Of a stretch of 64,000 bases of DNA, positions 26,101-36,576 are shown piece by piece; within the stretch, counting starts at the first letter, position 1, and each line of letters opens with the position of its first letter. Below the pieces are notes generated by a model. The model did no database searches. It had not been told where the DNA came from and was given only the letters and a program-made list of their open reading frames with translations. A program made the translations under genes and the position numbers. Source of the DNA: Nyssa sinensis (Eukaryota > Streptophyta > Magnoliopsida > Cornales > Nyssaceae); the NCBI GenBank assembly GCA_008638375.1, contig CM018051.1, forward strand, positions 41,204,177 through 41,268,176. The letters are read 5' to 3'.

Positions 26101-29100
26101 GCAAAGCATTAGCTTCCTCTCCATTTAACCTTTCAGTAATCAAATTGTCCACCCCTGGCCTCCATTCACGAGGCTCCGAGTACAGAGCCCTATAGAAATC
26201 CACAATGCCATTTCTCACAGGCTCCTCCTCAGCCAAGACCTGCCCCTCAATGGTAATAGAAGAAATCCTATTTCTCCTATGATGTGCTGAAGCCATTCTA
26301 TGGAAAAATTTTGTGTTACAGTCCCCTTCCTTCAGCTATATAGCCCTCGATTTCTATCTCCAGGAGATCTCTTCTGCCTTCAGAACCAAGCCTAACTTGC
26401 CTTTAAGGCCATCTCTAACCTGCATGTAATGATCTGACAGAGGACTTGCCTGCTCTTCCCTATCAAAGGCCATAATCTTTTGTAAAAGATCAAGCTTCTT
26501 TACTTGAATATTTCCAAAAACTTCAACATTCCATTTCTTTAAATCCTGCTTGAGCAATTTCAGTTTCCTAGCTAGACAAAAACTAGGAGACCCATGAACT
26601 GAATAGGACTTGCCACCAACCCTCAATCATGTCCTCCAAACCTTCAACCTCAAACCGGAAATGACTTTCCAGCACTAAATACCCCACAGAACAACATAAT
26701 GGGGTGATGATCAGAGCAAGGCCGAGGAAGACATTTTTGGGACATACCTGGGAATTCCTCCTCCCACTGATTAGAAATCAGAAATCTATCCAACCTGGAC
26801 ATTGCTGGATTGAGACCACCTCTGGACCATTTATACTTCCCTCATTCCATATGCAGATCCACCAAGCCTTCATTGTTAATAAACTCGTTGAAGTCTCACA
26901 TAGCAGTGGTGATCCTGGCTTCCCCCATCCTCTCAGAAGGAGATCTAACCACATTGAAATCTCCCCCGTAGCACCATGGAACCTGCCAGATCGCTGGAAT
27001 GAGATGCAACTCATCCCAAAAACCCCTCCTTTCCCTATCCACAACTGGACCATAAATGCCTAAGAAGCCCCACTGAAAACCGTTTGAAAGGATGCTAAAC
27101 TTGCAAGAGACAGTAAAAACTCCTAACCTCTGATCAATGCAAGTAATCTTTCTAGCATCCCAAGCGATAAGAATACCTCCTGATGTGCCCCTAGCATCTA
27201 GACCCACCCACTTAACCCATCTGGGACCCCAAATGGATCTAACCACCTCCCTGCTCATGGCTTCCAACTTGGTTTCTTGAAAACAAATTACCTCAGGATT
27301 CCAGACTTTCAGCAAGCCTTTAATTAAAGTCCTTTTGTCAGGATCATTCAACCCACGCACATTCTAGGAAAGAATTTTTAGACTCATAATGCAACAATAC
27401 TTAGATTCAACCCTCGACTTCCCCCTCCTTCCTCCACCTGCCTCTTCCTTTCATAATTTACAGAACAAGCCAGTTCTTTCATGACTCTCTTCTTCAGAAT
27501 ACGCCTCCTCTATCTGTTGCGCACCATCCGAAGACCTTTCCGGCCAAACCACAGCCAATGGGTTGCAATCAGTAGTATTTACAACCAATCTCTGCTCTCT
27601 CAATGCCAGTTCCATGCCCTGACCCTCTGAAACTACACTAATCCTGCAAAAATTCTTCAGAATAGGCCTCCTGTATCTGTTGCGCACCATCCGAACACCT
27701 TTCTGGCCAAACCACGGCCAATGGCTTGCAATCAGTAGTATTTACAACCAACCTCTGCTCTCTCAATGCCAGTTCCCTGCCCTGACCCTCTGAAACTTCA
27801 CTAATCCTGACGTCAAGGCCCCTTTCACTGCACACACTTCCCACTTCATCTGCCGTAAAGGATTGCCCGACCCCCATATAATCAACTTCCTGATAGATCT
27901 TTTTGCAGATGCTGCTCTCCAGAAATTGTAAAAACTCTCTTTCGTCTGGAATGCTGCTATCATCAAACTCGTGTCTCTCCTTTTGTTGTTCATCACCGCT
28001 CGCTACGGCTTCCTGTAAGTTCTGTTGCTCATCATTCAGAGTGGCCGATCCTTCAGCCCTATTAACTTCTACAACCTCTGCACTGGAAACAATCTCTTTT
28101 CCTCCTCCCTTCTTCCCTGTCCTAACCCAACTCCCCCTTTATCTTCCCTTACCTCCTCCGCTAATTTCCTGTGCACCGAACTGGGCTCCATTTGCCCTTG
28201 AAAGGCCCCTTGCCCTGTATTCAGTTGTTGGGCTTGGTCCCTCACCCCGTTACCTTCCCCCCTTACAAAAGGCCCATTCCTTACAGGCCACTGTTGCTGC
28301 CCCCTTTGCACATTCCAAGCCCCAAAATTGGGCCCACGTTTCCTTCCTCCTACATGGGCCCCTTTATGGCCCAACTCATTACTCCTGATTAGCCTCCCAT
28401 CAACACTGCCTCCCCTATCATGCTTTTGGTAAACTGGGGCCCTCTCCCTGCCACGTGTTGCCCATTCAGACCCATAGGGTTTCAAATTTGAACTTTCCCA
28501 ATGTGTGAAGCTCGGTGCCGTCCAGCTGTCTTTCTGACTCTGATTCTTGTTCCCAGAGAAAGGCACTAACTCACGCCCCTTCGGCGCGTGAAAGTTCCTC
28601 ACCACGCATCTTCCTCCCTCCGGCAACACTGGATCTTCTGGCCGACCAGGATCCACCTCCATACACGATGGTCCCGCCTCAGACCACACCTGGATAGAAA
28701 ACCTCCAGCTGCCATATCTGATTCTTACCATTGCCGGAATATTCTCCGGTCGTGTGTTAATCAAGATTCTAGCCCACTGAAGATGTTGCTGCTCCGCCGT
28801 ATATCCACCTCCATATACGACTGTCCCGCCTCAGACCACACCGGGATAGAAAACCTCCAGCTGCCATATCTGATTCTTACCATTGCCGGAATATTCTCTG
28901 GCTGCGCGTTAATCAAGATTCTAGCAGACTGAAGATGTCGCTGCTCCGCCGTATCCTTGTCCACCGTCGCGAAACCACCGCATTGATTCCCAACAGCCCT
29001 GAAAACTCCTGGACTCCACAAAAGAAGCTGGAATCCCCATCAGTCTTACCCATACCAATCCCCGCTCCCCCGTCTCTGAACAACACCCTGACGGAGACCA

Positions 29101-31180
29101 TGGCTGGAGGACAAACGCCATCCCCTCAAAAGACTGAAGAGTCTGGACATGAGAACAAAGTTATGGAAGTACAACTATCATTTCTTTACTTTCTCCCCAA
29201 AGAACTCGCGGAAAAGAACTCACGGATGAATCTAAGTTTAGTGCCATTTCTTTTATGCACCCTTCCAAGAAACTTCCATAAGATGTATGTTATGCCCTTG
29301 AGATGTTGCAGATGAATACTCTAGATGCAATACAATAATATTTCTTAGATGTGTTTTGAACATATTTGTTGTATATGAGGTACTCCAAGGATATCACTGG
29401 CTAAATTTCTACCTCAAATCAAATCCAGAGGAGAGATTCAAGGAAAGGTTTAGAATGTTCTCTAAGAAGAATAAGAGAAGTTGGGTTGCTCTGCCTCTCC
29501 CACCAATTGGTTTGTGGTAAAGTTTCAAATACCGAAAAGATAGGTCATCATGGAGCTGCCAAAATAAAGATATCAACGATCTTTTGGATTTTGGCTGTTA
29601 TTTTTTGCAATGATGTTAATTTCGATTTTTTATTCAATCGAGATTTTCCAATATATCCTCCATTATTTTCCTATATATTGGGTTATTAAATTTCTGAACT
29701 TTTCCTTTTTCTCATATTTTTGAAAGAAGTATTCATCTGTTTTGACCATAATTATTAACAAGTTTTGTTGTATTGCATAAGTTAAATACGGTTTTTAATC
29801 AAATTTTAATTGAAAATGTGAAAAATTGTTTGAAAAAGAGGTCAAAAGAGGCTGACCGGATGAGATAATGGAATATCATTGTTATTCTCATGAAATATAA
29901 CAAAAAATAACTTCTTTTTCCTTGCAAGGACAATGATATCTCATCTGATATGTCCAGGATTTTTGATTGATATGTCATTATCTCAGTTATATTGGCCATC
30001 AAATTTTCAGGCAACATTCCAGTATTTTTTTCATTTCAATTTCCGATACTGATATATGGCGATATTTAAAACAATGGTTTGTGGCAATTCAATAGCTAAT
30101 TTTCCATGTAATGTGGTTGATGCCTTTGCTTTCTTTGGGCTGTTGGATTGGTTTCTTTTGATATTAGAACCATTAATCTAAAAATTGGTTGTGGCTTTCA
30201 CATTATGTCATTACTGAACAGTATCAGAGGTAGGTCTGCAAATGAAGCAAGCCATTCATGAACAACTCACGCTCAGCTCGACCCAACTTGTATAAAAGAT
30301 TGTTTATGTTTGTTCATTTAGTACTAAACGAGCCGAGCTTGAGCAAGATTGAGCTTGGCTCGGTTAGGCTCAGCTTGGTTAAAAATAAAAAAAACCAATC
30401 ATTTCCCATGTTCATGCCAATATGTATTTGTATATGCTTTGGAACTGATTGTATCACTGGCATCCACCTGCAATCTTAAAACATAAAGGTATAGAATATC
30501 ATAGGGTAAATTACACTGACCTTTTCTTGAGATTTCTAAAATTATACCGACCTCCCTTACTTTACCCAACAATACACAGATAATTCTCTTCGGTCAAATT
30601 TTTCTTTAAAATGACAAAACTCTCACTTTTATTTAATTATTTTTGCGTTTTTTCAATTTTGACCAATTTTTTCTTTTAAAGATTTTTTTATTATTTTATT
30701 TAAAAATAAATTTAAGGTAAATAACTTTATTTTATTTTATCAATATTTATTTGAAAAATGAAAAAAAATTGGTTAAAATTTTAAAAATTGAAGAAAAAAA
30801 ACATGAAAGGGGTAGTTTTGTCATTTTGAAGAAAAAAAAGCTGATTAAAGGAGAGTATTTGTATATTGTCAAGTAAAACAGGGGAGGTCAGTGTAATTTC
30901 AGAAATCTCAGGGAAGGTCAGTGTAATTGTCAAAAACCTCAGGAGATAGTCAGTGTAATTTACCCCATATCATATTACTCTTGGGGTTGGAGATGGTAAC
31001 ATTGCTATTGTGATATGAGAATAGTTTGGATCATTTTGTGAGGTCGAAACCATTATGAGAGAGACAGACACATGGAAAGAATATAGGGGCCATTGTCTTC
31101 TCCGGTAGACCTCTATAACATTCAGTTCTGAATTATTTCTGCTAAACCTGCTATGCTTTCACCTCTTCTTTGTCTTCTTT

Positions 31181-31218
<38 letters not shown>

Positions 31219-33141
31219 CGCTCTCTCTCACCCGATGTTTAAACTTTTGTAGAAGATGCTTATGACAGATTCATTTACCATAGATCTTTGGCTCAATCTT
31301 TACATATTATCTTATGGAGTTTCTTTATAATTTTTACTCTTAAGATATGTAGATTTGTTTTTTTTTGAGGGTTTGACATGAGATAATTGTTTTCTACTCC
31401 ATTTTTTCGCCACCACCATCGACTCCATAGCTGTGAGATGTGAGATGAACTCAAATGAGCTGATTGCTTGAGCTTGCTAGAACATTGGCAAGCCTGAATT
31501 GAGCAACACTGGCCACGCTTGTTAGTTGTCACAAGTACAAGCCAAGCTTGAGCACCATATAGAGGTGTCAATTTTTAACACGACACGATAACACGACTCA
31601 AATACGACACGAAGTTAACGAGTTTGGGTTTAGCATAAACGGGTTGGAGTCATAAACGGGTTGACATGTATAACACGATTAATAAACAGGTCGTGTTTGG
31701 GTTTTACTAATGTCAACCCGTTTAACACAACTTAACACGTTTAATTATAAAATGTATTATGAGTTAAGGTAATTTGTCTCACATCAAATATTTATCAATG
31801 TTTTGAGATTTTTTATTTATAAAAGAGGTTTCTACTTTGATTTAGCTCATATCCAAAGTTACTAAACTTGAACTATACATATTAAAAGATAGGTAAATTT
31901 TTTTATTTAAAAAATAAAAAAAATTAAAATAAACAGGTTAAGTGTGTCGACACGTGTAACCTGTTTAATAAATGGGTTGGGTTTGGGTTTTGAAACTTGA
32001 CACGATTAGTTAATAGTATCGGATTAGAGTTCACACATATTTTCGAATATGTATGCCTTGACACGACCTGAACACGACACGATAACACGAATTGACACTC
32101 CTAGCACCATATGAACTTTGTAGAGCCGAGCCCATATAGCCTAGAATTCGGGTTGGCTTGGCTCATTTGCAGCCCTAATTGGAGGGTCCTAATCATTTGC
32201 TGGCACAGAGAGTGGTGGGAAACAACTTCATCTTGTTGTGGCAGTTACAGTTACAGCCTGTCAATAGAACATGAATTTAAATAGTCCACTTTTGACACAA
32301 TTTTAACCCCTTGTTTTGGAATTTTTTTCCCCCCAAATTTTCTATAACCACACAACTCAAGTTGTTTGCTCGATTGGGATTAGATTCTTAATTTGTACCT
32401 AAATCTACTTATTTCAAGGTTAGAGATCCGGTCTTGTTGATGAGATCTTTAAATAGTTATGACAAATTACTTATTTATAGTATAAATCTATTATTTAATC
32501 TTTTTGTTGCTTTGTGGTTATATAAAACCAAGAATCAAAAGGAAAAATACAAAAAATGACTGAAAAACATGGGTGATTGCTATCATGATATAGAACTTTG
32601 ATTAGAACTAAGTACCCATGTTTACCGTTCTTTTTGTTGCTTTGTGGTTATATAAATTCAAGAATCAAAATGAAAAATATAGAAAATGACTGACAAACGG
32701 CCGGCGATTGCTATGCTACCACAATGGTGATTGCGACCATGATATAAAACCTTGATTAGAACTAAGCACCCAGGTTTACAATTACCGTTATGGTTTGTCC
32801 TCCGTATATTTAATCAAAGCTTTCTTGCTGAAGTAAAATTATGGCAAAAATTAGTTGCAAAACCTGTGGTGATTGATTATTCTGCCAAGGCACATCTGCT
32901 TTAGAATTCAGATGAGGCAAGATAGGACCAGAAACTAAAAGCTTTCTTTGGTTTGGGTTGGACTTTGTAGTTCTTGCGCAATTGTAGTTGTGGAAAAACA
33001 ATTCTTTGCAACATTAATCTGTGATACACTTCATCCCTGCAAAATAAACTAGAAGAAAGTAACTTGATATATGTCTGCCAAAAATCCGTGGATCAAATTC
33101 TAATGCCATGGTCAGATTTTTGGTTTAGGGACTCGTTAAGT

Positions 33142-33187
<46 letters not shown>

Positions 33188-36100
33188 TTCCATTGGGAAT
33201 TGATCGGATAAACTTACCAAAATTTTCTTGTTTTCTTTAATGTTATAAAGGCATGCAACTTTCAGCAAACACCACTCAATGTAGCTGAATACTTTCTAAT
33301 AATGCCTTATTAAAACTCTTTTGGGTTGCCTAAATGAATCTTTTTCTGCCATTTCACTTGTCTAATTGTAATTTCTTTCCATGTCTCACAATTGATCAGG
33401 TCTTTCCTCATCCTTCTGGCTTATTTATTGTTCATGGTGAGCCTTTAAGTTTCACCATGTCATTCCTGTTGGATCATTTTCATTGCACATGACCAAATTA
33501 TTTTAATAAATTTTCGCTGGTCATGTTATTGATTTGTACCATGGATTCTAGTCTCCTAAGTCCTATCTCAGCTATCACATCGTCCTCATTTTAGTTTCTC
33601 TCCTATGAACTGCTTGTACTACATTCTGTTCCATTCAGTGTGATCAGTCATGTGTGTGTGTGTGTGTGCATCTCACAATGTCATTTTCTTTGTACACACA
33701 TTTCAATTTCATTTTCTGGTTGAAGGTTATTTCTGATAATTCAATTCATTGAGAATGAAGTAATTAGTTTGGCTGCTAAATGATTATGATCTTTCTGCAA
33801 GGGAAAGTGGTGACAAGTATACAACAACCACAATCTCACAGTTCTTGGTCATGTGCGATGAATATTTGATTCTTTGTTGATTTATATTTGTTTTGATGTT
33901 TATAGAATTTTGACTTGGTGCTTAACAAATAATTACTTTGATGAGAAAGTTGTTATTTATTTATTTTTTTGGGGAGGCTTGACTCACAAGTTTTTTATGC
34001 ATTCTAATTTGAAAGTGATTTAATGTAGGTCAATGCAGCAGGGGATCTGTGTGCTATTTGCCAAGAAAAAATGCATGCTCCAATCTTATTACGTTGTAAA
34101 CACATATTTTGTGAAGACTGTGTATCAGAATGGTTAGTTTTCTGCTTTTGTTTCAATGTATTTTGTTCGACTCTGCATTTATATATTTCAGATCACAATT
34201 GCTTTTTTTTGAATTTTGTGTGAATTGCATTTATTACTTCCATGCTGTTTATGGTAACTTGTAGACCTGAGTGAGCAACAAACCAAGTAGATATACAACC
34301 TTCTTAGTATATTTCTAGACTAGTTACCCAACACCTTGTGAGCTTTACACACAAAAACAACTCACACCTTCATTCATTCTGAGGAAGAGCCTCTCTGCTT
34401 TAAGTGCTTCGGGGTTTGGTCCGTTTGGAAGCCTGACATTAATTTTTTATTTAGGGTTTCATAAATAAGTTTAAATGGCATTACATGGAAACTGTAGGGT
34501 GAGGAATCCCTTAAGAGGAAGAGTGATGATACTTAATAAAGCACACAACCAAAGATACAAACCCTTTGCTTGACAATTGAAGCTTCCCAATCATTAAACA
34601 AAGCCAAGTTTAATCATTTCAAAGTTTCATTTGGGGCATCAGTCAGATATGGTTGACATTTATTTTTTTATAGCTTTATACATGTGCATTTGGGTTAGGG
34701 GCATAAATCCTTGTCTACGGATTGTTGTGACCTGCCTATGTTATGGCGGCCTCTTTAGATGGCTTAGAGTGGCCTTCAAGATGCTTTTAGGTAGTGTATA
34801 GCTTCTGAGGGTCATGTACAGTGTACCTTTTTTTCCCGCCTCTCGGCCTACTACTCCATGGGCGCTTGGGTTGCAGCCCTTTGGCACTTTTTAAAGTAAA
34901 TTATATTATACCTATCAAAAACCGAAATGTAGAGGTTTTTCCTTGGCATGGTAGTTTGCCTTTGTTGTGCCTGATGGAGTTGATAGTTAATAGGAGTTGT
35001 GTGTCTTGTGATACAGGTGCCATTCCCAAGAGGTTGTTTGTGTTTAAGAAATTATAAGTAATAGAGTGTGTTTGAATCATAGCTTGATAAAATATGTTTA
35101 GGAAGTAAAATCATATTATAAGATTGTGCAAACAAGCGCAGTGATTGATCCTTCCTGAAGGGAAAATGACTTGATGTAGGAGCATATTATAGCAGGTAAA
35201 TTTCCCATTTGAGATATGATGTTATTTTTCATCAATATCAACGATAGGGTGATGATCCTTTTCGATTAATGAGAGGGAGAAGATCCAACGTTTTGATTTT
35301 GGATTGGTGAATTAAGAAGCTTGCAAGTGACAGTGGATCTAGATGCAGGATGTTTCTCAAACCATTTTTGACTCAATATCTGTGTGCATTTGTCTTTGAA
35401 ATTTGTTCAGACACTTGAGTACATTTTAGCTATCTCATACATCTGCCTTCCTGTGCCTGTCTGTGATGAAGAAAGTATTTATGTTCTTCATTGTTCACAC
35501 ATAAAATTGTACAGAGATGGTAATTTGAAGTGATATAATTCTTTCCATTCAGATTCACTGAATCAGTTCTTGATCGAAGTTGCTCAAGCCTCCAACTGTC
35601 ATATTTCTATTGCATGAACTTTTTAATGATGATAACTTCGGAAGCAGAAACTGCTGTTGCTTCTAGAATGTGCTAATTTTGTGCTGCTGTGGTTCTGTAC
35701 ACATTGATGCTACTTGTGACTGCCACAATCCTGATACATTGGGTTCCCTTTATTTTCATGCTGATTAGGAGGCTAGTGATGGTCCTCTTAATTATATCTC
35801 ATTGAACAGATAATACAATGGTATTGTAGCCTTGTGGCAACTACACTATCACGACATTATATACTTCGTTTAGCACTGTCAATGGGCTTCATGATGAACA
35901 CACGTACAATTGATTATGTGGTTCCATAATACATCAGAAACTCAATTCAACTCGACAAAGTCTTATCTTAATTATTTGGAGCTGGATACATGAATTTTGT
36001 CTTGGCATTCTACTCTATTTAAGACAATTTCTTTGGATCACATTATCATAAATTTTTTTACTATTTCTAACAAAGTTGATTTTGGTCACCTCTACCTCCT

Positions 36101-36576
36101 AGCATGACATACAACATGAACCATGTCCCTTGTCTTTACTGGTGCATTTATTGGTCTTTGAGTCCATATCACCTTAACTGATTTTCTCTTATTCTATCTC
36201 TACCATCTCATGAATGTGTACAACCAAACTTCAGGGGGTTAGTGTGATGTCCTGAAATATTAAGTTATCCATTCCATTTCTGTGGTGCGAGGGAAATAGA
36301 AAAGAAGTGTTCATCTGTGATGCAGCGCGCGCGCACACACACACACACACACCTCTGCACAGTGCGCACGCGCGCGCACCCACACATAGTTGTCTTTGAT
36401 ATATGTCTTCTCTTATATGCTTGTATTGTCATATTTCTGCCTCAGATAACTGACAGACGTGTATTTCCAGGTTTGAGAGGGAAAGAACATGCCCATTGTG
36501 CAGGGCCTTGGTGAAACCTGCAGATCTCAAATCATTTGGTGATGGATCAACTAGTCTTTTTTTTCAGTTGTTCTAA
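17157..36576 (+). CDS. RNFT-like transmembrane RING-finger E3 ubiquitin ligase
   Basis: Eight coding exons join in frame: 17157-17796, 21892-21968, 22097-22265, 23091-23179, 23278-23442, 23572-23649, 34029-34132 and 36471-36576, all with GT-AG introns. The product is 475 residues. Residues 1-190 are Ser/Gly-rich and probably disordered. About 195-375 hold five to seven hydrophobic segments (for example the [25 protein letters not shown] and [11 protein letters not shown] stretches). Residues 414-451 form a complete C3HC4 RING: C414, C417, C429, H431, C434, C437, C448, C451. Architecture and RING match RNFT1/RNFT2-type ligases, which in animals act in ER quality control; ligase activity here is inferred. 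ATG 17157 is preferred over the in-frame ATG 17118, which appears to lie in the leader intron. The 4.1-kb and 10.4-kb introns are swollen by transposons. No frameshift or early stop was found. Confidence 0.93.
19050..21650 (-). mobile_element. Truncated L1-type LINE (LINE-2) in the 4.1-kb intron
   Basis: Read on the - strand, 21436-21590 encodes the end of the RT palm ([20 protein letters not shown]). About 20590-20700 encodes the catalytic motif [19 protein letters not shown]. 19939-20205 encodes the downstream [26 protein letters not shown] segment. 19800-19940 encodes a decayed stretch just before the zf-RVT region. The 3' end is near 19050-19110, where 'aaaaaggtgcccgaggggg' mirrors the 3' end of LINE-1 at 23710. 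The endonuclease and start of RT are missing. Stops and frameshifts are many. A 0.7-kb segment separates the two RT parts. Confidence 0.8.
20740..21435. mobile_element. Unclassified insertion splitting LINE-2
   Basis: The RT reading of LINE-2 stops near 20700 at a poly(C)/poly(A) tract and resumes at 21436, leaving about 0.7 kb of unrelated AT-rich sequence. Near its right side it has 'ggccgtaatggtcctataatggcccgtaacagg', and near its left side 'ggaaaccgtaactg'. No clear terminal inverted repeats, target duplication or protein were found. Confidence 0.35.
23651..23663. repeat. Target-site duplication of LINE-1, left copy
   Basis: TAGTGCCATTTCT, repeated at 29239-29251. The match continues with one mismatch for about three more bases. 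Its first T is the second base of the splice donor GT (23650-23651) of the sixth coding exon. Confidence 0.88.
23919..27360 (-). pseudogene. LINE-1 ORF2: APE endonuclease, RT and zf-RVT, broken
   Basis: The endonuclease part (27360-26896) starts [14 protein letters not shown] and has FQETKLE and YGGDFNVV, the metal-binding QETK and catalytic GDFN motifs of APE-type nucleases. RT follows: [33 protein letters not shown] and [20 protein letters not shown] (26124-25714), then ELRQGDPL (25500) and [14 protein letters not shown] (25330), where the usual F/YADD is FVDD. The zf-RVT part has [18 protein letters not shown]. At least six frame breaks separate these blocks, so no full protein can be made. 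Confidence 0.9.
27498..27823. repeat. 163-bp tandem duplication inside LINE-1
   Basis: The segments from about 27498 and 27661 repeat with period 163 and a few substitutions. Both contain 'ctgttgcgcaccatccgaa' and 'caatgccagttcc'. It lies in the spacer between ORF1 and the endonuclease. Confidence 0.8.
28069..29121 (-). pseudogene. LINE-1 ORF1 (gag-like), broken
   Basis: The frame from 28764 to 28069 encodes a 231-residue piece. It contains the [18 protein letters not shown] stretch, which resembles the segment after DUF4283 in plant L1 ORF1 proteins that bind the element RNA. The N-terminal part (29121-28900) is split over two frames. A 152-bp tandem duplication (28661-28964) repeats the [15 protein letters not shown] segment. 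No CCHC knuckle was seen. Not functional as it stands. Confidence 0.7.
28661..28964. repeat. 152-bp tandem duplication inside LINE-1 ORF1
   Basis: Units begin at 28661 and 28813. Both contain 'gaaaacctccagctgccat' and end with 'gatgttgctgctccgccg' or its one-base variant. The period of 152 is not a multiple of three, so the duplication itself shifts the reading frame. Confidence 0.85.
29239..29251. repeat. Target-site duplication of LINE-1, right copy
   Basis: TAGTGCCATTTCT, identical to 23651-23663. The preceding base is T rather than G, so this copy does not recreate a splice donor. Confidence 0.88.
29252..30230. other. Intronic AT-rich sequence, no gene
   Basis: Part of the 10.4-kb intron of the RING gene. 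No coding domain or defined element ends. 29560-30070 has the low-complexity look of an old repeat. Confidence 0.4.
30504..30966. mobile_element. TIR MITE with repeated subterminal motif
   Basis: The left end GGGTAAATTACACTGACC pairs with the right end, whose last bases read GTCAGTGTAATTTACCCC. Flanks are ATATCATA on both sides (30496-30503 and 30967-30974), an exact 8-bp duplication. The motif GTCAGTGTAATT appears three times in the last 90 bp, and its complement once at the left. 463 bp, no ORF. The superfamily (hAT or Mutator-like) is not settled. Confidence 0.88.
31180..31228. repeat. (TC)n microsatellite
   Basis: About 20 CT/TC units with a short GCTCGCTC interruption near 31216. Confidence 0.9.
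31560..32103. mobile_element. hAT-type nonautonomous element, 544 bp, exact 8-bp duplication
   Basis: The left end TAGAGGTGTCAATT and right end AATTGACACTCCTA are terminal inverted repeats with one mismatch. GCACCATA flanks both sides (31552-31559 and 32104-32111), an exact 8-bp target duplication, the hAT hallmark. The interior repeats 'acacgacacgataacacga' near both ends and has no transposase, so it depends on an element elsewhere. Confidence 0.95.
32499..32785. repeat. 130-bp tandem duplication in the intron
   Basis: Units begin at 32499 and 32629 with TCTTTTTGTTGCTTTGTGG. The second has about 25 extra bases in its middle. Noncoding. Confidence 0.8.
33146..33184. repeat. (TA)n microsatellite
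   Basis: About 19 uninterrupted units in the intron of the RING gene. Confidence 0.95.
36324..36380. repeat. Alternating GC/CA tract just before the last RING exon
   Basis: A (GC)n run passes into (CA)n at 36326-36352, and a second GCGCACGCGCGCGCAC run lies at 36362-36377. All are alternating purine/pyrimidine. It lies about 95 bp upstream of the last exon (36471). Confidence 0.85.

Larger units (their letters stand above)
23664..29238 (-). mobile_element. Near full-length, decayed L1-type LINE (LINE-1)
   Basis: On the - strand the order is 5' leader (29238-29122), ORF1 (about 29121-28069), APE endonuclease (27360-26896), RT (about 26300-25183), then the zf-RVT region (24652-23919) and a poly(A) tail seen as poly(T) at 23673-23680. 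It is flanked by copies of TAGTGCCATTTCT at 23651-23663 and 29239-29251, the expected target duplication. The reading frame is broken many times. It sits in the last large intron of the RING gene, antisense to it. Confidence 0.93.
30231..32177. mobile_element. Probable nonautonomous hAT-like element, host of two nested insertions
   Basis: The left end TAGGTCTGCAAATGA and the reverse complement of the right end, TAGGGCTGCAAATGA, are near-perfect terminal inverted repeats. Flanking 8-mers ATCAGAGG (30223-30230) and ATTGGAGG (32178-32185) match at six of eight bases, consistent with an old 8-bp hAT target duplication. Inside are two younger elements (30504-30966 and 31560-32103). Without them it is about 0.94 kb, has no transposase, and carries GAGC/GCTC-rich ends typical of such elements. 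Confidence 0.6.

Noticed and set aside
33403..33442. Possible extra exon (acceptor GATCAG, donor CATG|GTGAG) in the 10.4-kb intron
   Set aside because: Joining exons 23572-23649 and 34029-34132 directly gives the expected [15 protein letters not shown] join before the RING; the extra piece adds sequence not expected in the family.
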